A stretch of DNA of 64,000 bases from Biscogniauxia marginata (taxonomy: Eukaryota; Ascomycota; Sordariomycetes; Xylariales; Xylariaceae): assembly GCA_022695795.1 (NCBI GenBank), contig MU404145.1, positions 62,001 to 126,000 of the forward strand, written 5' to 3'. This document shows positions 35,313 through 46,519 of this stretch, piece after piece. Every line of letters begins with the position of its first letter. Position 1 is the stretch's first letter. The position numbers were made by a program, and so were the translations under genes. Under the pieces are notes generated by a model, which saw only the letters and a list, made by a program, of their open reading frames with translations, ran no database searches and had not been told where the DNA came from.

Positions 35313-38300
35313 TTAGTGACGCCTCTTCTTGTTGCTGCGGCCGCGTTCCTCTTCCTCGAGGCCACTCTCGCGGTCTTTGCGCTTGGCCTTCTTCTCTAGC
35401 TCATCCCAATCCTCGCCGTCTTCGTCTTCATCCGAACCCTCCTCGCTAGCTTCCTCAGACGCATTACTGTCGAAGTCAGAGTCATCCTCACTCGACTCGC
35501 TCGCTACTTCAAGTTCGGATTCATCAATCTCAAACGCCGACTCTTCTTCCTCTTCCTCGCCGTCTTCATCATCGCTGTCATTCTGAAGGAATGACCAGCC
35601 ACCGTCGGCAAAAAATTGGTGCGTATCAGCTGTCACCGTCTTCATGATGGTAGGCCAGTTGAGGTTGAGAGGACCTTCACTATAAGCAATATCAGAGGAG
35701 TCTAACCACTCTTTCACATCTTCCAGCGATTCAACCGGTATCGTATTGATGTGCGCCGGCGGTCGACTGAAGTCCTTGAAGACGAAAACAATATCAAAAT
35801 TCTTGAGCCCAAACTGAACACGTTCAAGGTGGGCAATCTCAATGTCTTCCAGGGTGATAACCATGAAGGGTGGCTCCGTGACCTGAATGAGACAGTCGGT
35901 CGTGGGCTGGATATAGACGTTACTTCGGAAGGGAACACCGTTGAAGCCGAGCTCTCGTAGAGGCATGTCAACTTCGACACCCTCGTTCTTGCCCGCCTCG
36001 GCGATCTTGTCAGCAAAGCTCTTGAACTGGCGATCCAACTCAGTTCTGCGCCGTCGCTCCTCTTGCTCGGCCTCGAACTCGTCCTCGTCGCCATACCGAT
36101 ACTTCCGCTTTCGGTTGCCCGTTTCATCGAATTGAATATCCGTGGCTTCTCTATAGAACTGCACATCTTTGGTCTTCTTCTTGTTGCCAATAATGATAGG
36201 GTCCTTGAGATGCACATGAATTACCACGATGAGTTCATGAGCACACGGCTGGAAGAAAAGGTGGCGGATGTTAGAGAATAGTACATCGACTCTCTGCTGC
36301 ATGCTAAGCGGCGATTGATACCGAATACCATTCTGGTGGATCTCGACTTTTCCGGGCACACGCTTGCCTTCCATCGCAGGGCGAATAAAGACATTGTCCA
36401 TAACAGGAGGCCGTCGGTCTGATTTTTGTTAGAATTAGAAAATCAAAAAGGGCCGCCGAGGTTCAACTTACTTCTTATCTCGATGAGCTTATCCTGTTCA
36501 ACGACATCTTCCATGTCTTTCTTCTCTTGCTCCTTCTTAGTAGCTTCCTTCTTCATATTCGAGATCTGGGTTGCGATCTCTTCGTACCGGTCACCGTCTA
36601 GTGAACGGAAGGTCAAGCTCCTGACGAATTGCGCCGCAGCGTCCTCGAATGGTTGGTCATCCTTTCTGCCGACTCCCTGACCCGGAGACAGAAAGTTGAT
36701 TCTTAGGTAGGACCACTCGCCCTCGTCGTTCTTGCTAGCGTTCTTGATTGTGTGAATATGGAATGGTACAGGCCGTCCCATAACGGGAAGCACAAGGGTA
36801 TGATTCTTCTGATCAACGACGATTTCGAGGTTCTTGACCTTCGGGGGGAGCTGATTATCCCTCTTATACGACTCGAACTTCTTGAACTTCTTGACCTCGG
36901 TGCCATTCTGATCACTAGTCGATTCGGCAAACCTGGCTAGACCTACTTTTTGCTTCTTTTCCGCAAGCTCCTTTTGATGCGCCCTGCGCCTCTTTTCCTG
37001 GTCCTCATCTACTTGTGCCGTGCGCTCCGACCGTAAACGAGTATTGGTGATATTTTTTGTAGCTACGGCACCAACGCGGGCATCCTTCTTATCCTTCTTG
37101 GGAGTTGGCTGCATATCCTCGTCATCTTTGAAGAAAAAGGAGGTCGCATCGAGATCGGTCGGGGCATCGCCAGTGAAGACCACTGGCTCGCTGTTGGTAA
37201 CCCGAATAGTATCGGAAATGACCAAAGAGTAGGTCTTGCTCAGCTTGTCTTGAGGTGAGGGGTTCTCGATATCGGTGAAGCCTGTAGTAATGCACAAAGT
37301 CATGCCGTCCTTCAAGGCTCGCGAATTCTTGGCATTGAGGATCAGGGTCGGGTCTTTGCTCTCAATACCAATTCCGCATCCGACATTTTTGACGAAATGC
37401 TTCTCCAAATCGGGCTTCCTTGATTTGATATGGCTAAGAGCTTTGTTGTAGACATCCTTGGCGATGGCGCCATCCCTGATCTCTTTCAATACCAGGTTAT
37501 GCACTGCATAGAGGCATTTGTAGGCGCTTTCTTGGGTCTTGTTGGGATCGACGAGGAAAGTTCGCGCGATGGTAGAGCTGTACGACTTGTATCGCAATCC
37601 CATGCCGGCAATAATAATGCCTGCGTGGAGATTGTCGTCAGTCGGTTCTGCTTGAAGCTTCAGATCGTATTTGCCACCACTCTGGACAGCAGGGCCGAGA
37701 AACCAATCTAGGGATGTGGGATCGAAATCCGAAGGTAATCTCTGCTTGTTGGGTAGTTCGACCGTCTTCCACCACTTCTCGTCGTCGAGTCTCGAGTCGA
37801 CCTTGTTGGCCAGTGCACTGTGCTTGACCTTCTTTTCCTGGTCTAGGATATCGGACATCTGGTCCAAGAAGTAGGGGTTCATCAGGGCGACACAGGCTTT
37901 GGAAGCGGTCCGCATTGCCCGAAGCTCGGTCTCGTCCTTCACGGAGAAGGCGGCGGTGGAGAGGGCAACGGCCACGTCGACCTCTTCAACATCTTTGCAC
38001 TTCTCACTAAAGACCTTCTTCCACTCTTCGACGAAGGGACCTCGGGATGTATCTTTGGTGAGAACGCCAACCTTTTTCTATTATCCAATCAAGTCAGCAT
38101 CGCGGCGAGGATCGAATTACTTGGGAGGGTCATCACTTACGCCGGCGGAGTTGATGGTGTCGGAGATCTTGTGAAATTGCTTCTCATTCACCGCAGCGTC
38201 CTTGCCTCTAACCAGGACCTCGATGGGAAATCTGCCCCCCTTTAGGGGCTCCAAGTGCTTAGCTGTGGAAACTGTTAGCGACCCAGCCCCCGAAATAAAT

Positions 38301-38694
38301 GAAATAATGTAATACTATTCGACTCGTACCTTTCTTGGCTGTTGTGACGATGTATAGGCAGTCGAGGGTGAGGAGCATCAAGGTGGTAGGGAATTCGTAA
38401 CCGAGCAACCAGAACTAGCGAAGACAGTCAGTTTTGGGGGCTCTTTTGCGCAAGATGAAGGAATTCGCAGTAGAAGCAGTGGCGGTCGTAGCGGCGGTGC
38501 GCTGGGAGATCACGTACGTGCATGGCATTGTTCTTGTGGAATTCGGGGCTCTCCTCGACCTTGCCCATCATGATGAGGACGGAGGAGACGCCAGCAAAGA
38601 CGGTATCGCCGGCGCGCTTGTCGGCCTTCCAGGCATTGACAAAATGATTGATGCGCTCCTGGAAGAGCTTGGCGTCGATCTTGATGTCCGCCAT
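35313..38694 (-). CDS. spt16: FACT complex subunit SPT16 (five exons)
   Basis: SPT16 with POB3 forms FACT, the histone H2A-H2B chaperone for transcription and replication. Proposed minus-strand CDS: 38694-38518, 38414-38330, 38262-38141, 38077-36472, 36418-35313 (1031 aa, the family's usual size). Donors are GTACGT, GTACGA, GTAAGT and GTAAGT; acceptors are TAG, CAG, TAG and CAG. Joins restore [34 protein letters not shown] and [14 protein letters not shown]. Domains in order: N-terminal aminopeptidase-like fold (catalytically dead in this family), dimerisation region, middle double-PH domain (IHQNGIRY and the [16 protein letters not shown] stretch), and a long Asp/Glu tail (about residues 945-1010) ending in the basic GRSNKKRRH. 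All parts are present and intact. The start ATG follows a pyrimidine-poor leader with long T/C tracts on the plus strand upstream. Confidence 0.96.
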
Positions 38695-39965
38695 CTTGGA
38701 GGATGACGTGGTAATCGACGTCGTCGCGTTGGAAGATGGCAGAAAGGATGTTGTGGAATGGAAGGGGAATGGGGAAGGGGGACGGGAGGGGGGGGACTGT
38801 GAATGAATGTGTGAATGGGGAGAAGAAGCGAAAGAAGGCTGTCGCTCCAAAAATGTGAGGTGACGCGAGCTTGTCGGCCAGAAAGCTAGGACGCCACGCC
38901 TTGGGCCCACTTAAATCCGCGACGCGATTTTAATGGATGAAAAGGTACTTTGGTACTTCCTATTCCTCCCTTCTTCCTTCTTTCCTTCCATCTCTCTTTC
39001 TTTATCTTACGTAATCTCGAGGGTTGTTGCACTAGATATGTCCTAATTGGCCTAGTGATATGTTTTAGGTATTTGCCTTGTACCTGTTAAGTTGCAGGTC
39101 GAATGGTGTCACAGTAAATTACCAGGTAGGTGCCTACCTAAAATAATTGTGCCTAGGTAGAACTAAATCTCCCGTTACAAATGCATATAAGTGTCCTAGG
39201 AAACGCAGCAGACACAGTTGGATACCTTAGGTACCTAAATACCAATTATATACTTTGAGCAAAGGCAATTACTTCCTACCTACCTGGTAACTACATACAT
39301 AAGGTGCATAGCTTCGTTAACAGCTAGGGAGTCATCGACGTAGTCTTTACAACAACGTACATGTAATAATGACAAGAGCTTACATGTGCCTAGCTATAGT
39401 GATTTTACAGCAACATATAAATCACCATCCAGCAATACTGCTTGGTGGACACGACCAAGCCTTCTCAACCGCAAACACCTCCCCTAAAATGGTAGTGTCG
39501 TATATTTTCGACACATACAAGAAAACCACAGGACGATATCATCGTGATCAACTATGTAAAGCCGTATCTGTAAGCCAAGCGATCTAGCTTAGCTAGCTAA
39601 CCCAACCTCATATCCATCGAGATCAAGGTTGAACATCATAGGTCGATACCTACATATCCCGTCATCTAAGTTCCTTCAAGTAGACCACAACCCGAAATCT
39701 TGTCTAAAAAAACGAAGTTTCTTTTCTGTCTTTCCTTTTTTTCTCTCTCCCCCCTCTACCAAAGTCCGCCCGCCTCTACTAAGACCCTCTCTGTCTACAA
39801 TGTATTCTAGTATCAACAAACCTCCCCTTCCCTTCGAAAAAGAAAAAAAGAAGAAGAAGAAAAGGAAAAGAAAAGGAGTCCAGTATTTTCCCAACTCCCA
39901 ACTAACCGGCACAGAACCACCGGGGCAGTCACACCTCCTTCCCTCTTCTGATATGCAGGCATTTA
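38695..39965. other. Intergenic, TACCTA/TAGGTA-rich
   Basis: SPT16 promoter on the left. From about 39040 to 39300 the DNA is dense in ACCTA, TAGGTA and CCTAGG words, several overlapping as palindromes. Around 39840-39880 is an A/G-rich (AAG)n tract. No gene is supported. Confidence 0.55.
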
Positions 39966-40259
39966 TCAAGGACGATAATCAGTGTCGTACCCGCTGTCGT
40001 CCTCAGGATCGTCAACCGAGGCGGGGAGCATGAAGCCGTCGTTCGGGCCGTCGTTCGGGCCGTCGTTCGTCGTCGATGTGGAGCCATTATTGCCGTTGTT
40101 GTTGTTATTCGAAGACGACGATGACGACGACGAAGATGAAGATGAAGAGCTGTTGCCGCTTCCTGACGAAGAAGAAGAAGTATCTCCTTTCTCGTCCTTC
40201 CCGCCGTCTTTCTTTTCACCACCGCCACCACCGTTCGATGACGCGGACGAGGAACCCAT
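39966..40259 (-). CDS. Small Ser/Asn-rich hypothetical protein
   Basis: 97-aa ORF from the ATG at 40259. It starts MGSSSASS, continues with Gly/Lys, then an uninterrupted Ser run and an Asn/Gly run (encoded by triplet repeats). It has a threefold NDGP-type repeat (DGPNDGPNDG) and ends in a complex, non-repetitive acidic tail, FMLPASVDDPEDDSGYDTDY, followed by RP. The tail looks like selected coding sequence rather than repeat. The frame is open farther upstream (to 40382) through a Lys/Glu-rich stretch, but the ATG at 40259 has the better protein start. No domain is recognised. It may be a conserved short fungal protein, or triplet-repeat expansion in an open frame. Confidence 0.5.
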   Translation of the reverse strand: MGSSSASSNGGGGGEKKDGGKDEKGDTSSSSSGSGNSSSSSSSSSSSSSSNNNNNGNNGSTSTTNDGPNDGPNDGFMLPASVDDPEDDSGYDTDYRP

Positions 40260-41950
40260 CTTGTTGTATCTTCCGTTTCCTTTCTCTCTCTTCCCCTTTT
40301 CTTCTTGGTATTCCTTTCTCCTTCCTTTCCTCACTCCCTCGTAGTAGTAACAAGGAAACAGCAATACGGAGATAATTGACACAAGCCCTTCTAATACCTA
40401 ACAATAAATTAGCATGAGAGGTCAGGCCTGGATCTCGGCTTTATATGCCTGCGCATGCGCGTAATATGCGTACAATACATTCATACAGACATACATACCT
40501 TATTACCCGTAGTCAAGGAAGACAGGTCTGCTCGAAGGAGGGGAAAACCGCTGGGAAGAAAACGGTCGTGAGTGTGTCCAGGAAACGCATATTATAGCCT
40601 TCCAAGTCGTCGGAGAGGGAACGGGCGGACGAATGACTGATTTCAGCGGATATGTCGTGTGTATTTATGTGTACGCGCGCGTATGATCGAACAGGTAGCT
40701 AGCTAGCAACGAGTATATAGTCAGTAAAACGATGGTGGTAGTATATAATAGAGAAGCAAACAAGGTGAGTGAGAATGTAGTACGGTTAGTTGTTACGAAG
40801 GCAGGTTGGGTACTTACTCTGTATCTTTAGGTTGGCCCCATATTCACAGAGGTTATTATCTTGGAGGGCGATGTGGTGCCAAATTACATATCTCGACAAA
40901 GTGAGGCACGTAGACGGCCATAAATACCTAAGCTAATAGTAGACGGGAGCACCGGTGGGCTGTGCTTCTTTCATATGGCATCATTCTTCCCGCTTCCTTA
41001 TGATATAACAAACCGGCGATTTGCGAAGTCACATGCTCGTCTCACGGGGTCGAACCCATGTTTAACAACACTCATGTTCGTCGGTGGCAAACTTATCAAC
41101 CATGGCAGGGACCATCATATAGTAATACAGCATGAGCGAGTAGATCTAGTACGCAAACTTACGACACTCCCGGAACATATACATACATATTCATATACTA
41201 GCAACCTACTTCCAAGTTTTTTCAATCTTTGTATTGATATTTAATGCCGTCCTGGCTCAATGTCAAGCTGTCTGAGGTTAGACGTCCTAGACAGAAACAT
41301 AGGTAAGTAGGTAGGGAGAGAGACACTTTTGATCTCAATATCCTATAGTGGAACGTGAGGTGATGAAGCCAATCAGCAGTAGCCTCGGCCACCTTATCCC
41401 CTAAATCTCTGACCTCATGGCCACAGGAATCAGTCCGTTCTACCTCAGACCGGCCAAAACAAATGCAAGAAAGCCGTCAATGACCACCACGAACCAGACC
41501 CAAGTTAACTACTCAAGACTCCCGAAACAAAGTACTCATGAAACCAAACCGGAATCAGGGGGGTATCGAGCGCAGCATTGCGCGCTCCGCAAACACCCTC
41601 GTAAAACCAAAACCCGACCTAGACGCCTCAATTCCATTTCGTACATCCATATTTCTTGATGTCATCATGGGGCCTTGCCTGAATCCCCAGCTTCATAAAA
41701 GTCGGGATTCCAGCCCCATGTCATGACACTGCCATTCGCCCCGTTCCCACGTAAGCTTATTTGTTCGGGACTCTTTCCAAAGCCCCACCCACGAATAACC
41801 CATACAGAGCTGCGAAGGCAATAGAGGGGAAGAGATAAGGCATGATAATATAAAACGACAAGGCGAGAACAAAATAGATCATCGATGACTAGCCGACAAA
41901 ATCAATAACAAACTTCCAAGAGAGTAGATTAATCCCCGCGGAGGATCACA
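40260..41950. other. Intergenic, no supported gene
   Basis: About 1.7 kb upstream of the 97-aa ORF and downstream of MAF1. ORFs such as 40975-41244 and 41417-41659 have no family signature. A GGTTCGACCCC-like box on the minus strand near 41050 was examined as a tRNA B box and rejected. Confidence 0.5.
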
Positions 41951-43112
41951 TCACATCTCCATTCTGGCGGCGATATCCTCGCTGACGCCTCTAATACTGT
42001 GGGCAATGTGATAGTCATCTTCGTCAACTTCGCTCTCACTATCGTCATATTGGTCGCTCTCTTCTTCTTCCTCTGTATCTGGATCATTCAAAGGGTCGAT
42101 GTCAACATCGTCATCCGGGTCATAGAAAACCTCGTTGCCGTCGTCATCATCGTAGTCATCGTCATCGCTGGCGACAACACGATCCGCCAGATGATCCCCG
42201 AGCCAGAATCGAGCACGCTTGTTCGCACCGACGCTATTAGATAATGGAGGCGCATGACGCTTCGTCAAGCCATTGCTACCTCGTCGATTCGGTGCTAAAG
42301 CAGGCGAGTTCATAACGATTGGCAAACCCCTCACGTATAGATAAGCGACCCTCTTCTTGTTCTTGTTAAAGAAGAAGTAGTGCATGCGCCATATCGCAGC
42401 CTCGTCGCCGTCGAAGGGGTCGTCCGGAGGCTGATAGGAAAAGGCGGTACAGTCCTTTAGGGCCATCTCTTTATCTATCATGTTCCACATGTGTGGGCCC
42501 CAAGCGGGACTGCTGATAGCCATGCCTCCGGCCGCTGCGTTGGCCGAAGGCGAGCTGTTATAGGCCCGGAATGAGGTGCTCACATCGGGCGAGAGGAGCG
42601 ATGTTCCGTGTGGGCGCACGTTGTGCAGCATGCTGTCAATGCTCGCCATGACGTGGCGCAGATTGCGCTCGCGGCGGAAGTCGGTTGGGCGCAAGACATG
42701 CGAGAAATCGTAATCGGGATGACTAGCGTTCAAGGTCGCAATGAGGTAAGCGAAGGTGCGCCGGCTCGAGATATCGCTGAGCGGGCCGAAGGGACTGGAT
42801 CGCGACAGGTTCAGAGACGCGGCCATCTCCTCGCGCTGAGGAGGAGACAAAGATGCGCCGAACTTGATAAGCGCGGCATGTTGCGACTCCAGCGAACACT
42901 CGATTGACTTGTAGAGTTTCTTATCAGAACCGGCGGCTTTCGTCGTGTATAGATCACAACCCCCGGTGACGCGACAGTCGGGAGTACTGAAGTTCAGCGC
43001 CGAGGTGATGATGTCAAAATCGCGAAGCGGTAAGAACTAAACAGGCGAAACACTGTCAACTTCCTGCTGAGGCTCTAATTGTGGTCTACGCATGGAGTGA
43101 ACGAACTTTCAT
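41951..43112 (-). CDS. maf1: RNA polymerase III repressor MAF1 (two exons)
   Basis: MAF1 binds Pol III and represses tRNA and 5S transcription under stress and TORC1 inhibition. Proposed CDS: 43112-43107 and 43036-41951 (363 aa). Exon 1 codes only Met-Lys. The 70-bp intron has a GTTCGT donor and TAG acceptor and yields the canonical start MKFLPLRDFDIITSALNFST. Landmarks: TPDCRVTGGCDLYTTKAAG, then the phospho-regulated Ser-rich linker, MAF1 boxes with FSHVLRPTDFRRERNLRHVM and GPHMWNMIDKEM, the FSYQPPDDPFDGDEAAIWRM stretch, and the pocket strand YFFFNKNKKRVAYLYVRGL. A basic motif KRHAPPL and KRAR and a long Asp/Glu tail follow. The unspliced frame lacks an ATG for the conserved N-terminus, so the microexon is needed. 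The protein appears intact. Confidence 0.94.
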
Positions 43113-44511
43113 TTTGGAGACGGTGGTTGTTGCGACTGCGACGTGGTAGATTGCATAGGAAGATAGTACGGGGATGTCTTAAGGGTGCGTAAATGACGTC
43201 GAGTCGGGGTCAATGGAACGGGCAGTTATGCATATATTGTATTTCGAGCAATCGTATCGTCGCAAGTATAAGCTATAAGGCAAGGCGTTGTACGCGATGC
43301 GTTGCGACTTGGATTAAGATCCGAGTAAACTGTAGTAGTCGTCCTGTCTGACGATAATGCAATTGGATTCCGTGTGGTTACCCTGCGTGGCCTACGGTGT
43401 CCACGGTGACAATCAATGCAAATGTGATTCGGTCCCTGCGACGTCAGTTGGAACGTATCGAGACTAGACGATTAGATCGTCTAGAAGGCAGAGGGGCGGT
43501 AAGACATAACGCGATACAAGTGGAGTATGGATTGGGTGGGATAAGATGTTGGATGGCGATGGGGAGGAATGTTGGAAGTTGGCTTTGAGAAAGGGAATGA
43601 CGAGGAGTTGGGAAGAAGCGGAAAGTCGGTGATTGACGGGTCGTGCGAAGATGACTTGATTGATTGTTTGATTGATTGATCAGCTGTTTTTTTGGGGGGG
43701 AGGGGAGGGACCTGGGCGCTGTTTTGGTGCTGTAGAGAAGGATAACCATCCACCCCCCTCCCCCCCCTACAGAATGGAGGTAACTGGGCTGGGCTGGCTT
43801 GACTTCACTTGATAACCCCCTTTCAGCTTTGACCCTATCGCAGACTAGGTAGGTCGATTATCGAGCGGTGCTCCCCTACCGCGAATCATAACCTCCACTA
43901 CTCACCCACCACACATCAAGGAACCTCCCCGGCTAAACGAATAGGAGATCGTCGACAAGCCACGAGCATCTTCTGCCCGTCCATCCAAGAAGAAACACAT
44001 ACCTCGATTCATGCATGTGGTCATGTTGGTTGGCATTATTAGTCCTTTGTTGTTTTAGCATCTCGGTCCGCCGTGCGCCTGAATGCCTACTTCCCATCAG
44101 TTCGCGGATCCTCCCCTGATTGGCTCTGACTGGCTTATGCAATGCCTCCTCGACGATGTAGACCCCTTCCATATTCCCTCCGTATTCCTCCCACCTTCAC
44201 GACTTTATAGTTGCTAGGTAGCCTCTCCGATCAACATTGTCTTCGGCATCTTCGGGTGGTGTTATTCGTCTTGATCCAATATTCGTTCCAGTACGTCTTC
44301 AATAATGTCCATCTTGGCTGTTGCTGGCAAGGTCATATTAACCCGGAAGCCTTCAATGCCCTTTCGATCTCTTCACTGTTCTGTGTAAAACGGCCGAATA
44401 AGCACACCATTTGCATGAAGATCTTAGATCTTAGTCCATTGAAACTATGCCCCGTCCACCCTGACCATCTGGCGCCGCAAGCTTGCTGGAAATAAGGTGC
44501 AACCCTTATTG
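43113..44511. other. Intergenic between MAF1 and AP-1 sigma
   Basis: About 1.4 kb holding the MAF1 promoter and AP-1 sigma 3' flank. A G-run (43691-43706) and C-rich runs near 43753-43769 are present. ORFs here show no family. Confidence 0.55.
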
Positions 44512-45307
44512 TTACATGATTCTCGTAACCTCGTCCTCGACCTGGATAGAAAAAAAAGGTATATATATCAGCGGTCTGGAGGACACCAATGGAGACATGC
44601 ATGCGGCGGTAGATAGTCGGGCTGGGAAAGCTTCCACACTAAAGCAGGCAAAGGCAAACGTGACGGTGTCAACTAACCTCCATATCCTCCAAAGAGTCCT
44701 GTTGCCCTATACACCGTAACACGTTCTTCTTGCTGCTCTCCTGGAGCTCGCCGGCTAGTAATATCTCATCTAGGATGTAGTATGCCTTGGTGAAGGAGAA
44801 GATGATATCGAGCTCGCACACATTCCCGTAGTATTTATCCATCTGCTCGACGTATCGATGGATGATTTCGAGGGTGATCAGCTCGTTGTCGTCAGAGGAA
44901 CAGCCGGCGATGAAGAAGAGCGAGGCATAGCGGCGGTATACGATCTTGGTATCTAGGGTCCTGGTTAAAAGATGCTAGGATGAAATGAGGGCATGTGAAT
45001 AGGCACGCACCTTTGTACTCAAGAAAGTTGCACATGCGAGTTCGTCTGGCGAGGACTAGCTGCGAGACGTCCTTGACGATCTTCGCCTTATCCTTGGGAG
45101 ACAAGGTAGTGAACCATTTGGCCAGGCGCTGAGGTTCGATGTTAGCTGCATGCTCGGCTTCGGCTCACGGGCAACCTTTTTATTGTAAGGGGTAGGGGGA
45201 CGCCATACCACCTTGCCCTGCCGGGATAGCAGGATCAAATAGCTGTCGTTGCTTTAGTACAATGCAGACGCGGAAGTTGAGGTTCTGATGGCATACTTGA
45301 TAGCCAT
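44512..45307 (-). CDS. aps1: AP-1 clathrin adaptor complex sigma subunit (five exons)
   Basis: Small subunit of AP-1, which sorts cargo into clathrin vesicles at the trans-Golgi and endosomes. Proposed minus-strand CDS: 45307-45297, 45242-45209, 45128-45011, 44952-44678, 44541-44512 (155 aa, exactly the family size). Donors are GTATGC, GTATGG, GTGCGT and GTTAGT; acceptors are CAG, CAG, TAG and CAG. Every join restores conserved text: [54 protein letters not shown], and [12 protein letters not shown] at the C-terminus. Longin-fold landmarks are all present ([59 protein letters not shown]). First and last coding exons are only 11 and 30 nt. The gene is divergently arranged with the GCLM-like gene and shares a 1.2-kb promoter region. 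Confidence 0.96.
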
Positions 45308-46519
45308 GATGATGCTTTTACATCAGCACGATAGAGGGAAGTTGTGGAAAATTGGCGTTGGTCGTGGTCGTGGTAGTGGTAGAGCGTTTGATGGTGGATC
45401 TTTGGGCTGGGAGCAACAAGCACATGTAGCAGCAATTTCTTAGTGTCAGGTAGTGGGGTTGGCGACGAGTGCTGAGGCCAGCTGTCAGATCCACCCTGAC
45501 GGCCTGTGGCGGCCTTGTCAACAGATATCTAGGAGGTACCTAGGTAATGTATCATGGATGCATGTGTGACATAACATGTACCTAGGAGGGTAGCCACATA
45601 CATACACACACATACACTAGGTACTGTATGGGTGTTGACCTTTCAGCACACAACTCTAAAGATAAAGGCCGAAAGTTGGCCGCGTCTACAGAGTCCTGCA
45701 TTCTTGGCCTGCATCATTGTCACCTACCTATGTAGCTAATGCGAACGCGCGGGATGAGACACAGGTAGATGTGATCATGGGGGGCCCAAAGAATTACCTC
45801 TAGGTATGTATCGCCGTATTATAGGATATGTACCTATCTATACCCCTCTTTCTTTCGGTATTCACTCACTTTTATCAAATGTCCGCCCTGGCCACAGATC
45901 CAGAATCCATAACCCAGAATCCCTGGAAAATCGCACATTACATTAGAAATGTGACGATAACCACCATCAGGTTGTGGGCGCGCCTGGTTCGGCATCCTCT
46001 CCTCTTTCTTCCCCACGCCTCACTCTCACCCTCTCACCTTTACCTTCAGGGATTTGACCTGAACTCTGCTGACAAACACCCCTTATCCCTGAATTTCTCT
46101 CTTTTCCTTCACAATCTCGCTGTCTCCCCCTCCCCCCCGTCTCTCACATGTCAACTTATACTTACTAGTTAATTCCCCTTTCACAAGCGATAGCAATTAT
46201 CATCATCATCAATATTATTAGCCTTGCCTGGACCAAGGCTAGTGAGAAGGAGACGGCTCGATAAGGCTTTCTCCGTCCTCCAAACACTAACCAACCCTAA
46301 CCCTGCGTAAACTGTGGAAAGCTTCGTTGTATTTTTACTTTTCGGCCCCTCCATCCCGGGATCACCTAGTATCCCTGCATCTTACGTATTTCTTTAAAAG
46401 GTACCTATCTACCTTAGATTGCTATTTATACCTCACACGAACTGCGTATTGTTGTCGAAGCCTTACAGATCTTCCCTCTACACAGGACAGCCGACTATTC
46501 ATAACCCCCATATAGCACC
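45308..46519. promoter_or_regulatory. Shared 5' region of AP-1 sigma (-) and GCLM-like gene (+)
   Basis: The only DNA between two divergent starts, so it must carry both promoters. The part from 45530 to 45750 is rich in ACCTAGG/TAGGTAC words. The part from about 46140 to 46510 is pyrimidine-rich, as usual just upstream of fungal starts. No specific factor site can be assigned. Confidence 0.6.

Noticed and set aside
35329..35586. Ser-rich plus-strand ORF opposite the SPT16 acidic tail
   Set aside because: Poly-Ser is the reverse-strand reading of GAA/GAC-rich codons. It is a shadow of the acidic tail.
39676..40033. Overlapping ORFs in the AAG/CCT-rich tract
   Set aside because: Lys and Phe runs come from a purine tract read on either strand. 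No start context and no domain.
41025..41110. Possible minus-strand tRNA with a GGTTCGACCCC-like B box
   Set aside because: The T-arm pairs only if the loop has a non-standard length. No matching acceptor stem, D-arm or anticodon arm could be laid out upstream.
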